From positions 1 to 64,000 of the forward strand of contig NZ_LJYX01000021.1 in assembly GCF_001440345.1 (NCBI RefSeq): 64,000 bases of DNA. Reading direction: 5' to 3'. Below, in pieces: positions 47,271 through 57,364 of this stretch. A model generated the notes under the pieces. The model ran no database searches. It saw nothing but the letters and a program-made list of their open reading frames with translations, and was not told where the DNA came from. This stretch comes from Colwellia sp. TT2012. Lineage in GTDB: Bacteria; Pseudomonadota; Gammaproteobacteria; Enterobacterales; Alteromonadaceae. The first letter of the stretch is position 1. Each line of letters starts with the position of its first letter. The position numbers and the translations under genes were made by a program.

Positions 47271-47483
47271 AAATCAACGGCTCTGTTGGAGAACACTGTT
47301 GTCTATAATGTAACACACTGATTTAAAGGAAGGTGTTGCTGATGTGATAAGATCGAGCTTCACAAGCATGGAGGGGATTATGTTCAGGACGAACGGTATA
47401 TCGCGGTGACAGGATGTCAATGAGCGTGTATGCGTCTCGCTCGTTTACTCAACAACACCAAACTACAACAGAGCCAAATCAAC
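47271..47483. mobile_element. MITE with IS6-like ends and 8-bp target duplication
   Basis: The element runs 47279-47475 (197 bp). The left end is GGCTCTGTTGGAG; the right end in reverse complement is GGCTCTGTTGTAG. Directly flanking it are identical AAATCAAC octamers (47271-47278 and 47476-47483). GGCTCTGTTG-type ends with 8-bp duplications fit the IS6 family. There is no transposase gene inside. It inserted at the end of the PspA cluster. Confidence 0.8.
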
Positions 47484-47518
47484 ATATTACCTTGGAATTG
47501 ATATTTTAGTTTTTTCGG

Positions 47519-48433
47519 TTATTTAGCTAGTTCAACCACTAAACCATGGGGGGTTTCGATGATGGGCAGTAATTGCTGCCAGTACTCACGTGTACTACCA
47601 ACAAATCGATGCATTGCCTTAGTTAAAATGGCATTATTTTTTGTTACTTCGAGGTCGGTTAACGGTTGATGTATTTCTATTAATTGCTTTTCACCATTTT
47701 CATAAGACATTTTTACTGGTTGGTTAATCACTCTCACTTTAGTATTCAATGGCACGTTATCAAAAAGCCATTTAATATCATTATCATACATTCTAATACA
47801 GCCTGAACTTGCCCGCATGCCTATGCCAAAGCGCTTGTTGGAACCATGAATTAGGTATTCACTGGTACCTAAGCGTAAGGCATATTTACCAAAAGGGTTA
47901 TTAGGCCCGGCGGGAACTTCTTTAGCTAAATATTTACCATGCTCGGCAAAGTGACGTTCCTGCATTGCTTGCGTAGGTCGCCAGATAGGATCTTTTCTCT
48001 TTTCGCCAATAACAGTACTCGTTAATGGTGTTGATAAGCCATCTCTACCTATCCCCACTGGAAAGACATGTACTTTATTTTCTTGCGGTGAAAAGTAATA
48101 TAAACGTAATTCCGGTAAATTGATCACTATGCCTTGACGAGTAATAAAGGGTAATAACATTTCACTAGGAATCACGAGCTGTGCACCAATTTTAAGAATA
48201 AAGGGGTCGTGCTGTGGATTAGCCGCCAGTAAGGCTAAAAAGGCGACATTATATTGCTCGGCCAGTTGCTGGAAATAATCACCTTTAACCACAGTGTGCA
48301 TGGTAGTTTTACCAATAAGGCGCTTGTTGACACTGCCCAAATCATAAACGGTTGCCATTAACGGCTGGGTAAATAGCAGTAAAATAGTGAAAATTAAAGA
48401 AATATAAGGGGATTTTTTATTTTTTACCATCAT
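47519..48433 (-). CDS. LysM-L,D-transpeptidase
   Basis: About 304 residues from the ATG at 48433, two bases after the ygiF stop; an in-frame TTG at 48445 is less likely. Signal peptide ending PLMA, a LysM domain (HTVVKGDYFQQLAEQYNV), then a YkuD domain with IHGSNKRFGIG and catalytic SSGCIRM. It cross-links peptidoglycan or attaches lipoprotein to it in the periplasm, as E. coli ErfK/YbiS-type enzymes do. It is co-transcribed with ygiF. Confidence 0.9.
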   Translation of the reverse strand: MMVKNKKSPYISLIFTILLLFTQPLMATVYDLGSVNKRLIGKTTMHTVVKGDYFQQLAEQYNVAFLALLAANPQHDPFILKIGAQLVIPSEMLLPFITRQGIVINLPELRLYYFSPQENKVHVFPVGIGRDGLSTPLTSTVIGEKRKDPIWRPTQAMQERHFAEHGKYLAKEVPAGPNNPFGKYALRLGTSEYLIHGSNKRFGIGMRASSGCIRMYDNDIKWLFDNVPLNTKVRVINQPVKMSYENGEKQLIEIHQPLTDLEVTKNNAILTKAMHRFVGSTREYWQQLLPIIETPHGLVVELAK

Positions 48434-48435
48434 GT

Positions 48436-50094
48436 CTATGGCCAATATGGTTGCATGGTTAAGGCTTTAGCGCGAGATTGATCGAGTGCAGTAATTAAAT
48501 TTTCACTCTTATTTGTTAACCAAGCCAGTAATTTTATCTCTGGGTTAGGCAGCTGTACTAATTGTTGCTGTAATAACTGCAAAGATTGTAATTCGCTAAT
48601 ACCCTGCTTAATATCAAGCCAAGGCGTACTGAACCTTTTAACCCTGTTGCTCTGTGGCTCAGCAAATAAGCAACTAAACCAACTTGTGGTTAATAGTGAA
48701 CGAATCAATAAGCTATGCGCGGTTAAATATAACTCGGTAGATGACAGGTTTTGTGGTTTTTGCAATTTAGCTAGCTGATCAGTTAACAACTGAGTGCTAT
48801 TACTTAAGTGTTTAGCGGCAAACTCAAATAAAGGTAGTGACTGTTGAGTTTTAACCATCCTGGCTGTCTTACTTTTAAGTAATAAAGACAATAAGTCTAA
48901 TTGCAAATTATTAAAGCGTTCGCTATGTAAGAGCGCCAATACTTGCGCCTCATCGGGGTAACGCTGTTGAGCCAATTGTAATTTAGTTATCAATTCTTGG
49001 TTTACCGACGCGGCCTTTTGAGATGAACTTTGCTTGTTAGTTAAGGCTTGAATATAACGGGCATTATCGACCCAGTGAATAGTGCGAATAAAATAACTCA
49101 GTTCACTGCGTAGTGCTTGCGGAGCAAGCGATAAATGCTCACTCGGCAATTGTTCATCTGCTGATTTCTGCTCGGTAAAGAGTTCATTAAAAAGCCAAAA
49201 CCCTTGTCTAAGTAGAGCCAGTAATTCACTTATTTTACCCAATTTAGTCAGTGATGGCGCCTCAACATAGCTATCCACACCGAGTTGCAGCTGAGTGAGA
49301 GAAAACTCTATACCTTGATTAAAGGCACTATCTAGGCTGCTATCTTGTGGAAAATCGATCATCGTCAGTGCTATCGGCTCAACAATAGTGTCATTCATAA
49401 CAGCGTTATTTTCAAGATTAGGGCCAGCGGCAAGACTCTCATGATATAAGGCATAACCACGAGCTGCTTTGGTTAACTGCCCGGGTCGTAGCGCTAATTG
49501 ACTGAATAACAGCTTAGTTAAGACAAATAGTGCCTGAGTATCGCCACTCACCAACTCTAACTCGATTTCATAAATACGTGGTTTATTAGCATGATCCTGA
49601 CAAGCAATCTCACCACAATCAAGGGCAATTTCCACTAGGGCATGGTCTAAAGTAACCAACCAAGTATAACGGCTGAAGTGAGTAGAAAAAATCTCTATAA
49701 CCTCTTGCTGTAATTGCTCAATATCTGAGTCTGTCGACCAAAGTGTAGTGGAAAATAAGGCAAGAATAGGTTTGGCATCCTCAATATCGACATTGTATTC
49801 AGGTCTTTGATGTAAACCGGCAATGACAGAGCCTGATGTTTTGATGGTTTGTTCAAAATGTTCTTCTTCACCCTGACATTTAGTGCCTCGGGTGCGTAAG
49901 GCTATTTTTTGTTGGCGTAGTGTCAAACTCGGGGTGTCGAAATAGTGATTGCTCAGCTGCATATCTTGCTGGACAAAGGATAGGTTATGCTCAGCGAGTA
50001 ATTGGCATATAGTGGCTTTTATCTGCTTTACGGGTGCCAGGTCGTTATTTTCAAGCAAGGAGTATTTTAATTCTATTTCGGTAACCATTATCAT
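48436..50094 (-). CDS. ygiF: inorganic triphosphatase (CYTH-CHAD)
   Basis: 552 residues. The N-terminal CYTH domain has EIELKYSL and HYFDTPSLTLRQQKIALRTRG, with charged strands lining the tunnel (EQTIKTSG, YEIELELVSG). The C-terminal half is helical, as a CHAD domain, but weakly conserved. E. coli YgiF cleaves tripolyphosphate. It is divergent from ygiM as in E. coli, but not beside glnE here. Confidence 0.88.
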   Translation of the reverse strand: MIMVTEIELKYSLLENNDLAPVKQIKATICQLLAEHNLSFVQQDMQLSNHYFDTPSLTLRQQKIALRTRGTKCQGEEEHFEQTIKTSGSVIAGLHQRPEYNVDIEDAKPILALFSTTLWSTDSDIEQLQQEVIEIFSTHFSRYTWLVTLDHALVEIALDCGEIACQDHANKPRIYEIELELVSGDTQALFVLTKLLFSQLALRPGQLTKAARGYALYHESLAAGPNLENNAVMNDTIVEPIALTMIDFPQDSSLDSAFNQGIEFSLTQLQLGVDSYVEAPSLTKLGKISELLALLRQGFWLFNELFTEQKSADEQLPSEHLSLAPQALRSELSYFIRTIHWVDNARYIQALTNKQSSSQKAASVNQELITKLQLAQQRYPDEAQVLALLHSERFNNLQLDLLSLLLKSKTARMVKTQQSLPLFEFAAKHLSNSTQLLTDQLAKLQKPQNLSSTELYLTAHSLLIRSLLTTSWFSCLFAEPQSNRVKRFSTPWLDIKQGISELQSLQLLQQQLVQLPNPEIKLLAWLTNKSENLITALDQSRAKALTMQPYWP

Positions 50095-50391
50095 CCAATT
50101 AAATATTTAGCTAGAACTTAACCAGCATACCGTTAGTGCATCAATATGCCAATAGCGAGTTTCCCTTAATGATTAGAAACTCATAGCAGACAGCAACTAT
50201 CCTACGAAGGAGTACATCGTTATTTTCTCGGCTGGCGATTAAACTACTTATTAACTTGCCAATAAAAAATCAAAGCTGCTTAAGGTTTGAGCTTATATTT
50301 GCACATAATGAAATCATTCTTAGCTTGCCATCAAAGCGGCAAACACATAATATCTTGTCTTACTTGATTTAATTACTACATTGGTTTCTCT

Positions 50392-50997
50392 ATGAATAAC
50401 GTTATTAACGTCATAGCAGTTATTGCTATCACTTTATCTAGCTTGCTTTTTTCATCTGCTCAGGCGGCAGAAAACAATTACAAGCTGGGCTATATCTCTG
50501 ATGAATTATTCATATATATGCATGCAGGCCCAGGCACCAATTATAGAATTTTAGGCACTATTATCGCCGGTGCCAAAATCGAAATTACCGGCGCTGAAGA
50601 TAATGGTTATAGTGAAATTATAGATAATAAGAATCGCGCTACCTGGGTGGAAAGTAAATATATAACCACACAAGCAGGACTTCGCTTTGTGGTCACTGAG
50701 CTCAAGGAAAAAATTGCTACTAGCAGTAACGTCACCAGCCAACTTGATAGTGCAGTAAATGAACTAAAAAACAAAGTAAACCTATTAACTAATGATAAGA
50801 AAAAACTTTCCGCTGAGCTTAAGCAGTTAACGCAGACATTGACAAAAACACGCACAAAGATTAAAGATCAAGATACTAATATTAAAAAGCAATGGTTCTT
50901 CAACGGCGCATTGGTCTTAGGCATAGGTTTGATTTTAGGTTTAATTTTACCAAAATTATTCACTCGCCGTAGTGGCTCGATGCAAAGCTGGTCATAA
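50392..50997 (+). CDS. ygiM: SH3-domain membrane protein YgiM
   Basis: 201 residues. Signal peptide (cut after SSAQA), a bacterial SH3 domain at about 30-95 (LFIYMHAGPGTNYRILGTI, ATWVESKYIT), a coiled coil at about 105-160, then one C-terminal transmembrane helix (GALVLGIGLILGLILPKLF) and a basic tail. The domain probably contacts the cell wall. Function is not established. Confidence 0.88.
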   Translation: MNNVINVIAVIAITLSSLLFSSAQAAENNYKLGYISDELFIYMHAGPGTNYRILGTIIAGAKIEITGAEDNGYSEIIDNKNRATWVESKYITTQAGLRFVVTELKEKIATSSNVTSQLDSAVNELKNKVNLLTNDKKKLSAELKQLTQTLTKTRTKIKDQDTNIKKQWFFNGALVLGIGLILGLILPKLFTRRSGSMQSWS

Positions 50998-51077
50998 CAG
51001 CTTTTCATTAATACTTAGAGAGGAATACCTCAGTAATTAATTCGCTAAGGTATTCGCTTTTAACCCAGCAATGCTAT

Positions 51078-52169
51078 TTACTTTGCTAGGCTTAAATATT
51101 GTCGAGCAATTTTACTTGCGCTAACCTTAGTCAAAATGTCAGCCGCGCTTAAATCCAGCTCACTATTTAATACCTTGTTAATTGCTACGGCTAGTGCTTT
51201 AGGATCTCGCCTAGGCACTAAAAAATCACTTAACGGTCCCGTTAATATTTCATCCGGTCCGTGTGAGCAGGCTGTACTTACCACTTTGGTCTCTACGGCA
51301 AGTGCTTCTAACAGCACCGTTGGCAACCCCTCATAATCCGAGCTAAGCACCAAGGCTTGTGCATGTTTTATCCAGTTGTAAGCATTCGCTTGAAAACCAG
51401 GTAAAATAAGACGTTCAGCAACACCATACTTTTCCGCAAGCTTCCGTGCCTTTTCTGGCTTATTGCACAATAACACTAGCTTGACTTCTTTACTAACTTT
51501 AGCAAAGGCGGAAAATAGAATGTCATGACGCTTTTGTTTAGCTAACCGGCCAACATGAATAATGTAGGGATCCTTGGGTATAGCGCTATCGGCGATTAAT
51601 GATTTTTGCTGAATATCTTTAATATCAAACGGATTATAAATAGTCGTTATAGTTTTAGGCGAGATGACTCTCCCTTGAGATATTTCCTGCTCTATGCCCT
51701 TGGACACCGTAATTAAATGCTGGCCAGAAAGATTTTTTTTCGATTTAAGTAAGTACCAATAAGCGAAAGGACCTAATTTTTTTTGTCGCTGCAGTTCTTC
51801 TTCAACACTATTATGAACAATATAATAGACCGAGCAAATACGGCTGTTGACGAGTAAGTTATTACTACGTTCTAAATTAGATAACACTAGATCAAAAGGC
51901 TTACCTTGTTGCTGTTCCAGGCTACTAAACCAGGCTTCGAGTTTGACTACACTGGCTTTTATCTGCCAAAACCTATCTACTTTTGAGGCTTTATGGTCAA
52001 ATAAATAACAAACATTAATGCCATTAGGGATGGTATAATCGCAGCGATTGCTTAATGATAAGATAGTAACGCTATGCCCTTGAGCAACTATTTCCGTGGC
52101 TAAACTAATCATCACCCGTTCTGCGCCACCGCCCGTTAGTCCATCTATTACTATGGCAATATTTTTCAT
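51078..52169 (-). CDS. GT4-type glycosyltransferase
   Basis: 363 residues, GT-B fold. GLTGGGAERVMISLATEI near the start is the acceptor-side glycine loop. HVGRLAKQKRHDILFSAF and LSSDYEGLPTVLLEALAVET (E-x7-E) form the donor side. It resembles capsule/O-antigen enzymes of the WbnE-like kind. It is a member of a surface polysaccharide region, on the opposite strand from the wzi-wecB side. Confidence 0.85.
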   Translation of the reverse strand: MKNIAIVIDGLTGGGAERVMISLATEIVAQGHSVTILSLSNRCDYTIPNGINVCYLFDHKASKVDRFWQIKASVVKLEAWFSSLEQQQGKPFDLVLSNLERSNNLLVNSRICSVYYIVHNSVEEELQRQKKLGPFAYWYLLKSKKNLSGQHLITVSKGIEQEISQGRVISPKTITTIYNPFDIKDIQQKSLIADSAIPKDPYIIHVGRLAKQKRHDILFSAFAKVSKEVKLVLLCNKPEKARKLAEKYGVAERLILPGFQANAYNWIKHAQALVLSSDYEGLPTVLLEALAVETKVVSTACSHGPDEILTGPLSDFLVPRRDPKALAVAINKVLNSELDLSAADILTKVSASKIARQYLSLAK

Positions 52170-52223
52170 TTAATTATCATCCTGAACCTTGTTTTTTTAA
52201 CTATTTTTTTACTGAGTCTTTTA

Positions 52224-53318
52224 CTAATTACTGCTTTGCTGAGCATCACTTACATTATCAAACGTAAATAACGCCGCGATATCATCGACAATTAGCTCTA
52301 ACGCTTTTACTGGCGCAAGTTGTGCCATATTACCGATAAGAGTTTGACGCTGTTTGTTTTCAATGAGTCGCTGTGCTTGTTGCACTAAGCTAGCTGGGGT
52401 TGCTTCAGCCACAAGTACTAATTTTTTATGCTGACATAACTTTAACCGCGCTGGCTGGTCCGGTGATATCGGTGCCGCAACACAGGCTTTATGCAAGGCA
52501 ATACACTGTAATAAGGTATCGCCGGCACTGATAACACAAGCTTGCGCGTTTACTATCAAGGAGATAAAGTCCTTATTATTAATACTTTTCAGACAAATGA
52601 TATTGTCATCTTCTGGTAGCTCTTTAGGATAGTTATCACCAAAAACAACCAGGCATTTCATTTTACTTTGCCGAGAAAAGGCCAGCGCTGCTTGATAATA
52701 AATATCTGCGGCAAGCTCCCCTGCCACTAAGTGTCCGCCTGAGCCAGCATTAAAAACAAAATATTGATCTTTAGCTAAATTGTACCGTTCTCGTAGCTGG
52801 ACTTGATATGCTTTGCTACTTAATTCAAAGACTGGCCCGATATTTTGGGGTGCTTTTTTCTGGAAAAAGGCCAACTTAGCGCGTTGCCAATAACTTATCG
52901 ATTTTATACAAAAGTCAGGCTGCGCTACCCAATGAATATCGGTATTTAGTAAGCGATTTAATTTCAAACCTCGACTGCGCTTTTTATGATGCTGGGAAAT
53001 AAAGGCGACTTTTGCGCCAACCGCTTGTGCTTGCTTAAACTGCTTAGCACGTCCCGAAGCATCAAATAGCACTAAATCTGGCTTAAGCTGAGCAATAATA
53101 GCGTTAACTTTTGTTACATCTTTGGTTGGAGAGCCCTGGCAGGCGTGAACGACATAAGGACAGTCGTTAAAATAAGCAACTTGCTCATTTAATATAAAAT
53201 GGATATTAATATTAGGCCAGCGCAGCTGCAGTGCCTTAGCAATAATCATTGAGCGCATGTATTCACCAATGCCAGAAGGTGAAGATACCGGAATAAATAA
53301 TACGCGGTTAGGTTTCAT
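52224..53318 (-). CDS. glycosyltransferase-like GT-B protein
   Basis: 364 residues from the ATG at 53318 (MKPNRVLFIPVSSPSGIGEY); an in-frame ATG at 53363 would add 15. N-terminal PSGIGEYMRSMIIAKAL and C-terminal FNAGSGGHLVAGELAADIYY...VISAGDTLLQCIALHK resemble MurG/UDP-sugar glycosyltransferases of GT-B fold (GT28-like). The family is not certain. It lies 54 bases upstream of the GT4 gene in one operon. Confidence 0.65.
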   Translation of the reverse strand: MKPNRVLFIPVSSPSGIGEYMRSMIIAKALQLRWPNINIHFILNEQVAYFNDCPYVVHACQGSPTKDVTKVNAIIAQLKPDLVLFDASGRAKQFKQAQAVGAKVAFISQHHKKRSRGLKLNRLLNTDIHWVAQPDFCIKSISYWQRAKLAFFQKKAPQNIGPVFELSSKAYQVQLRERYNLAKDQYFVFNAGSGGHLVAGELAADIYYQAALAFSRQSKMKCLVVFGDNYPKELPEDDNIICLKSINNKDFISLIVNAQACVISAGDTLLQCIALHKACVAAPISPDQPARLKLCQHKKLVLVAEATPASLVQQAQRLIENKQRQTLIGNMAQLAPVKALELIVDDIAALFTFDNVSDAQQSSN

Positions 53319-53564
53319 TAAAGCATCAGACCTAGAGTGAAGAGGGGGAATAAAAACAAGCATAATACCTGAAAAGTGTGCCCTACTCTAATAGCTATTG
53401 CGACTTTTTTGTTATTTTCTTTAAAGAGTAGATGAGTTAACTGGTCAACACTGCTACAATCGGAAAATTTTTTTGCTCTCGCTGTCTTTTGATATTTTGG
53501 CGGTAGTTTTATATTTTTTATTATTGATTTATTATTAGTGTACTGCACTCTTTAGGACGTTTTC

Positions 53565-55115
53565 ATGTTGTTAAAGCCTAGCTTGGCCTTTATTTCCTTA
53601 TTTTTTTTAAATACTAGCTTTGCTGCACCTTGGGTAGAGCCAGATGATCTGGCTTTAAGAAATGATATCCAACTACTTGCTGATATCGGCTTAATTACCG
53701 CACCGGTTACAACCTACCCACTGATGTGGAATGCCATTAAAGATGATATTTTATCGGCTAACACTTATTTACTTAGTGATGAAGAAATTCAAGCCCTGGC
53801 ACATGTCAGGTATAACTATAACTATGCTTCAGGCAAACAAAATATCACCAAGAAAACTATTTACTTAGCCAGCAGTCAAAATCGTTTTACCAGTTATGGT
53901 AACGATCATTTTGACCAAGGTAATATTGAGCTTTCCGATGAATTTTTTATTGGCAACCTAGCGGGTAAATTACAAGTTAATTATCGCCTTGGTTTAGATG
54001 ATACTCCTGATTTAAATCAGGGTAGTGATTTAAATCTCGACGGTAGTTACCTTGCCTATAAGTTAGGTAACTGGGTATTAAGCGCAGGTGCCATTGAGCG
54101 CTGGTGGGGCCCAGGTATTGATACCAACTTAATAATGACCACCAACTCAAGACCATTACCGGCGATCAGTATTACTCGTGATAACTCAAAGGCCTTTGAA
54201 ACCCCTTGGTTAAGCTGGATTGGCCCATGGACATTAACCACACAAATGGCGCAATTAGAAGCAAGCCGTGAAGTACCCGATACCATGATGTGGAGTACTC
54301 GTGCCACAATTCGTCCACTGCGCGGTTTAGAAATTGGTGGTTCATGGTCACTTCAATGGGCTGGTGAGGGTCAACCTAGCTCATTCAGCGATTTTTTTAA
54401 AGCCATCACGGGTGGTCAAGAATGTGCTAACGGCAAGCCGATTTGTGATCCAAGCATGCTTACACAATTAGGTAATCATCTAGCTGGCTATGATGCTCGC
54501 TGGTCTGATACATTATTAGGTTTACCTTATGCTCTCTATTTTCAAACCATAGGTGAAGATTCACCTGAAGGTGGCTTAATCACCGATAAAGCAGATATGT
54601 ATGGCATTGAAACCCGTTTCACCCTCTTTAATCAGCGCATAATGACCAACTTAGAGTTCACCGATACCCAGGTAGCATGTAACCGTTCAGGTCCAAGCCC
54701 TGAGCTTAATTGCTTTTACGAACATATTACTTATAAATCAGGCTATCGATATTATCGTCGCACTATTGGCTCAACTTATGATAATGATGCAAAAACTCTT
54801 GTTGCGACTTTTCTAATCCAAACGAAAGCAGGTAATAGCTGGCAATTAAAGTTTAGAAAAGCGCAACTAAATACTGACAATAGTGACTGGTATCCTGATG
54901 ATATACATATGGGTAACACCGTATCTCAAGTTGCTGAAGATGTTTTACAGTTTGATGGTCAATATAAGTTTATCGCTTTCGATTCTCGCTTTACCTTGGG
55001 AGTAATAGTAACAAACTCTAAATTTGCTAATAATGAAGGCAGTATTAGCAGTGAAAGTAATGATGAAGACGGCACCGAATTTGATGCCTATGTCAAATGG
55101 GAATATCGTTTTTAA
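53565..55115 (+). CDS. wzi: capsule assembly protein Wzi family
   Basis: 516 residues. Signal peptide (FFLNTSFA), then a barrel with characteristic WVEPDDLALRNDIQLLADIG and GAIERWWGPGIDTNLIMTTN, then TPWLSWIGPWTLTTQMAQLE. The end is KWEYRF with the C-terminal Phe. Wzi is an outer-membrane lectin that helps attach capsular polysaccharide. AGGACGTTTTC precedes the ATG. It begins the second polysaccharide run. Confidence 0.88.
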   Translation: MLLKPSLAFISLFFLNTSFAAPWVEPDDLALRNDIQLLADIGLITAPVTTYPLMWNAIKDDILSANTYLLSDEEIQALAHVRYNYNYASGKQNITKKTIYLASSQNRFTSYGNDHFDQGNIELSDEFFIGNLAGKLQVNYRLGLDDTPDLNQGSDLNLDGSYLAYKLGNWVLSAGAIERWWGPGIDTNLIMTTNSRPLPAISITRDNSKAFETPWLSWIGPWTLTTQMAQLEASREVPDTMMWSTRATIRPLRGLEIGGSWSLQWAGEGQPSSFSDFFKAITGGQECANGKPICDPSMLTQLGNHLAGYDARWSDTLLGLPYALYFQTIGEDSPEGGLITDKADMYGIETRFTLFNQRIMTNLEFTDTQVACNRSGPSPELNCFYEHITYKSGYRYYRRTIGSTYDNDAKTLVATFLIQTKAGNSWQLKFRKAQLNTDNSDWYPDDIHMGNTVSQVAEDVLQFDGQYKFIAFDSRFTLGVIVTNSKFANNEGSISSESNDEDGTEFDAYVKWEYRF

Positions 55116-55269
55116 TATTTAATTAACTATTTATTATTACCTAATTTTTATTAACTTACTCATGACCTGAGTGGGTAAGTTAATAATAGTTAACAGCTAA
55201 TTTAAAAAATCAACTTATGATATACTGCTAATCACAAAAAAAATGATCAAACAAGATGCGAAATAGCCA

Positions 55270-56163
55270 ATGATAACAACAACTACTTATGCACCTCGCT
55301 GGTATAACACTTATGCCATTCACTTCTTTCGTTTAGTTATTACTAGAATTTTACCTGTTTCTTGGTTTAGAACGGCACTTCCTGCTCCCAAAGGTCGTAA
55401 AGCTGTCGATGGTTTTTTCAAGTTAGAGATTGTTAGTCATTGCTGGGGCTATTCAAATATGCTCACTTACCAGCTCAGCTCTTTTGTTAATTACCCACCA
55501 ACTAAGTGCGCTTTAACGGTTACCGTATTTTACGCCGTCGAGGATACTAAAAGCCAAGCAGTCTTAGATTTTTTCAATAAGCAAACGGTTGAAAATGTCA
55601 CTTGGAATTTCCAAGTGCTATCAAAAGGGAAATTGTTTCGACGCGGCATTGGCCGAAATATGGCAGCTCGAACCACTAATGCCGACTGGCTATGGTTTAC
55701 CGACTGCGACATTATTTTTCATAAAAACTGTTTAGATTCATTAGCTGAGCAACTACAAGGTAAACAAGAAAGCTTGTACTACCCTCAGCAAGAACGAACC
55801 ACAGAAATGTTGGCGCAAGACGATCCTATGTTGCGCCAAGATAGCGAGCCGCAACTAGTTGATATCGATGCTGATGGCTTTAGTTTACATTCTCGCGATA
55901 AAGCTAAAGGCGCTTTTCAAATTGTCCATGGTGATGTTGCTCGCGCTATTGGTTATTGTGAAAAGTTAAAAATTTTTCAAACAGAAGATGACCGTTGGCG
56001 TAAAACCTATGAAGATACCGCTTTTAAGTGGTTAATTTCCAGTGAAGGCATCCCACTAGATATCGATGGTGTATTTCAAATCCGTCACGTGCAAAAAGGT
56101 CGTTATGCTAAAGACTCTAATATTTCGAGAGTTCGCAGTAAGATTAGACGTTTGCAAGAGTAG
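55270..56163 (+). CDS. GT2-type glycosyltransferase
   Basis: 297 residues, GT-A fold. TDCDIIF (near residue 150) is the DxD metal/nucleotide motif, preceded by [19 protein letters not shown]. It has no membrane helix long enough to be sure of an anchor. It lies 13 bases before wecB. The sugar is unknown. Confidence 0.8.
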   Translation: MITTTTYAPRWYNTYAIHFFRLVITRILPVSWFRTALPAPKGRKAVDGFFKLEIVSHCWGYSNMLTYQLSSFVNYPPTKCALTVTVFYAVEDTKSQAVLDFFNKQTVENVTWNFQVLSKGKLFRRGIGRNMAARTTNADWLWFTDCDIIFHKNCLDSLAEQLQGKQESLYYPQQERTTEMLAQDDPMLRQDSEPQLVDIDADGFSLHSRDKAKGAFQIVHGDVARAIGYCEKLKIFQTEDDRWRKTYEDTAFKWLISSEGIPLDIDGVFQIRHVQKGRYAKDSNISRVRSKIRRLQE

Positions 56164-56176
56164 GGGGTTGACTCTG

Positions 56177-57292
56177 ATGAAAGTATTAACTGTATTTGGA
56201 ACTCGCCCTGAAGCAATTAAAATGGCACCCCTTGTTCATGCACTTGCTGATGACCCACGCTTTGAGTCTAAAGTTTGTGTTACTGCTCAGCACAGAGAGA
56301 TGTTAGATCAAGTGCTCGAACTATTCAAAATAACGCCAGATTTTGACTTAGACCTAATGAAGGCAGGACAAACCTTAAATGAGGTTACTGCGGGTATTTT
56401 ATTAAAGTTAAAACCAGTTTTAACGGAATTTAAACCGGATATTGTGTTAGTACATGGTGATACCGCAACTACCTTTGCTGCCACTTTAGCCGCTTACTAT
56501 GAGCAAGTAGCTGTAGGTCATGTTGAAGCGGGTTTACGTACGCAAAATATCTATTCACCCTGGCCCGAAGAGGGAAACCGCAAGTTAACAGGTGCATTAA
56601 CCAAATTTCACTTTGCCCCGACACAAACATCTAAAGAAAACCTATTACTAGAAAATTATGCTGAAGAAGATATCATTGTTACCGGCAATACGGTTATTGA
56701 TGCGCTATTAATGGTGAAAGCTAAAATCAGCCAAGATAGTGAATTAAGAGCAAGCTTAGCGGCTAAATTCACCATGCTTGATAAATCTAAAAAGCTTATT
56801 TTAGTAACAGGACATCGACGTGAAAGTTTTGGTACTGGTTTTGAAAATATTTGCCAAGCATTAGCCTTAACTGCAAAGCAATACCCTGAAGTACAAATAC
56901 TTTATCCTATGCATTTAAATCCAAATGTTAGGGAGCCAGTAAAGCGCTTATTACGAGGTATCGATAATATATTCTTAATTGAACCACAAGAATATTTACC
57001 TTTCATTTACTTAATGACCCAAGCTTATTTTATCTTAACTGACTCTGGTGGTATTCAAGAAGAAGCGCCTTCATTAGGCAAACCAGTGCTGGTTATGAGA
57101 AATACCACTGAGCGTCCTGAGGCTGTAGCAGCAGGCACTGTCAAATTAGTCGGCACTAATGTTAAGACAATTACTGACAACATAGCTGAGTTAATGGATA
57201 ACGAAAAAACATACCAAAGTATGAGCATTGCCCATAACCCCTATGGGGATGGTAAAGCTTGTCAGAAAATTTTAGATGCCTTATACAAATAA
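56177..57292 (+). CDS. wecB: UDP-N-acetylglucosamine 2-epimerase (non-hydrolysing)
   Basis: 371 residues. The start [20 protein letters not shown] at 56177 follows AGGGGGTTGACTCTG; the frame extends upstream over the preceding gene but family starts agree with 56177. [37 protein letters not shown] and [20 protein letters not shown] are typical. It interconverts UDP-GlcNAc and UDP-ManNAc, giving ManNAc for surface polysaccharide. Confidence 0.95.
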   Translation: MKVLTVFGTRPEAIKMAPLVHALADDPRFESKVCVTAQHREMLDQVLELFKITPDFDLDLMKAGQTLNEVTAGILLKLKPVLTEFKPDIVLVHGDTATTFAATLAAYYEQVAVGHVEAGLRTQNIYSPWPEEGNRKLTGALTKFHFAPTQTSKENLLLENYAEEDIIVTGNTVIDALLMVKAKISQDSELRASLAAKFTMLDKSKKLILVTGHRRESFGTGFENICQALALTAKQYPEVQILYPMHLNPNVREPVKRLLRGIDNIFLIEPQEYLPFIYLMTQAYFILTDSGGIQEEAPSLGKPVLVMRNTTERPEAVAAGTVKLVGTNVKTITDNIAELMDNEKTYQSMSIAHNPYGDGKACQKILDALYK

Positions 57293-57364
57293 TAAAGGTA
57301 TAAATCATAAACAAATAAAGGCCTAGTTAAGCAGCTAAGCCAAGACTTTTATTGGGTACACTCT

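Noticed and set aside
53318-53548. A 76-codon GTG-started frame upstream of the GT-B gene whose stop overlaps the next ATG as TTAATG
   Set aside because: No ribosome site, Lys-rich text without similarity, and it fills most of a promoter region. The overlap may be chance.
56066-56176. Upstream extension of the wecB frame
   Set aside because: It overlaps the previous glycosyltransferase gene; family starts and the AGGGGG site support 56177.
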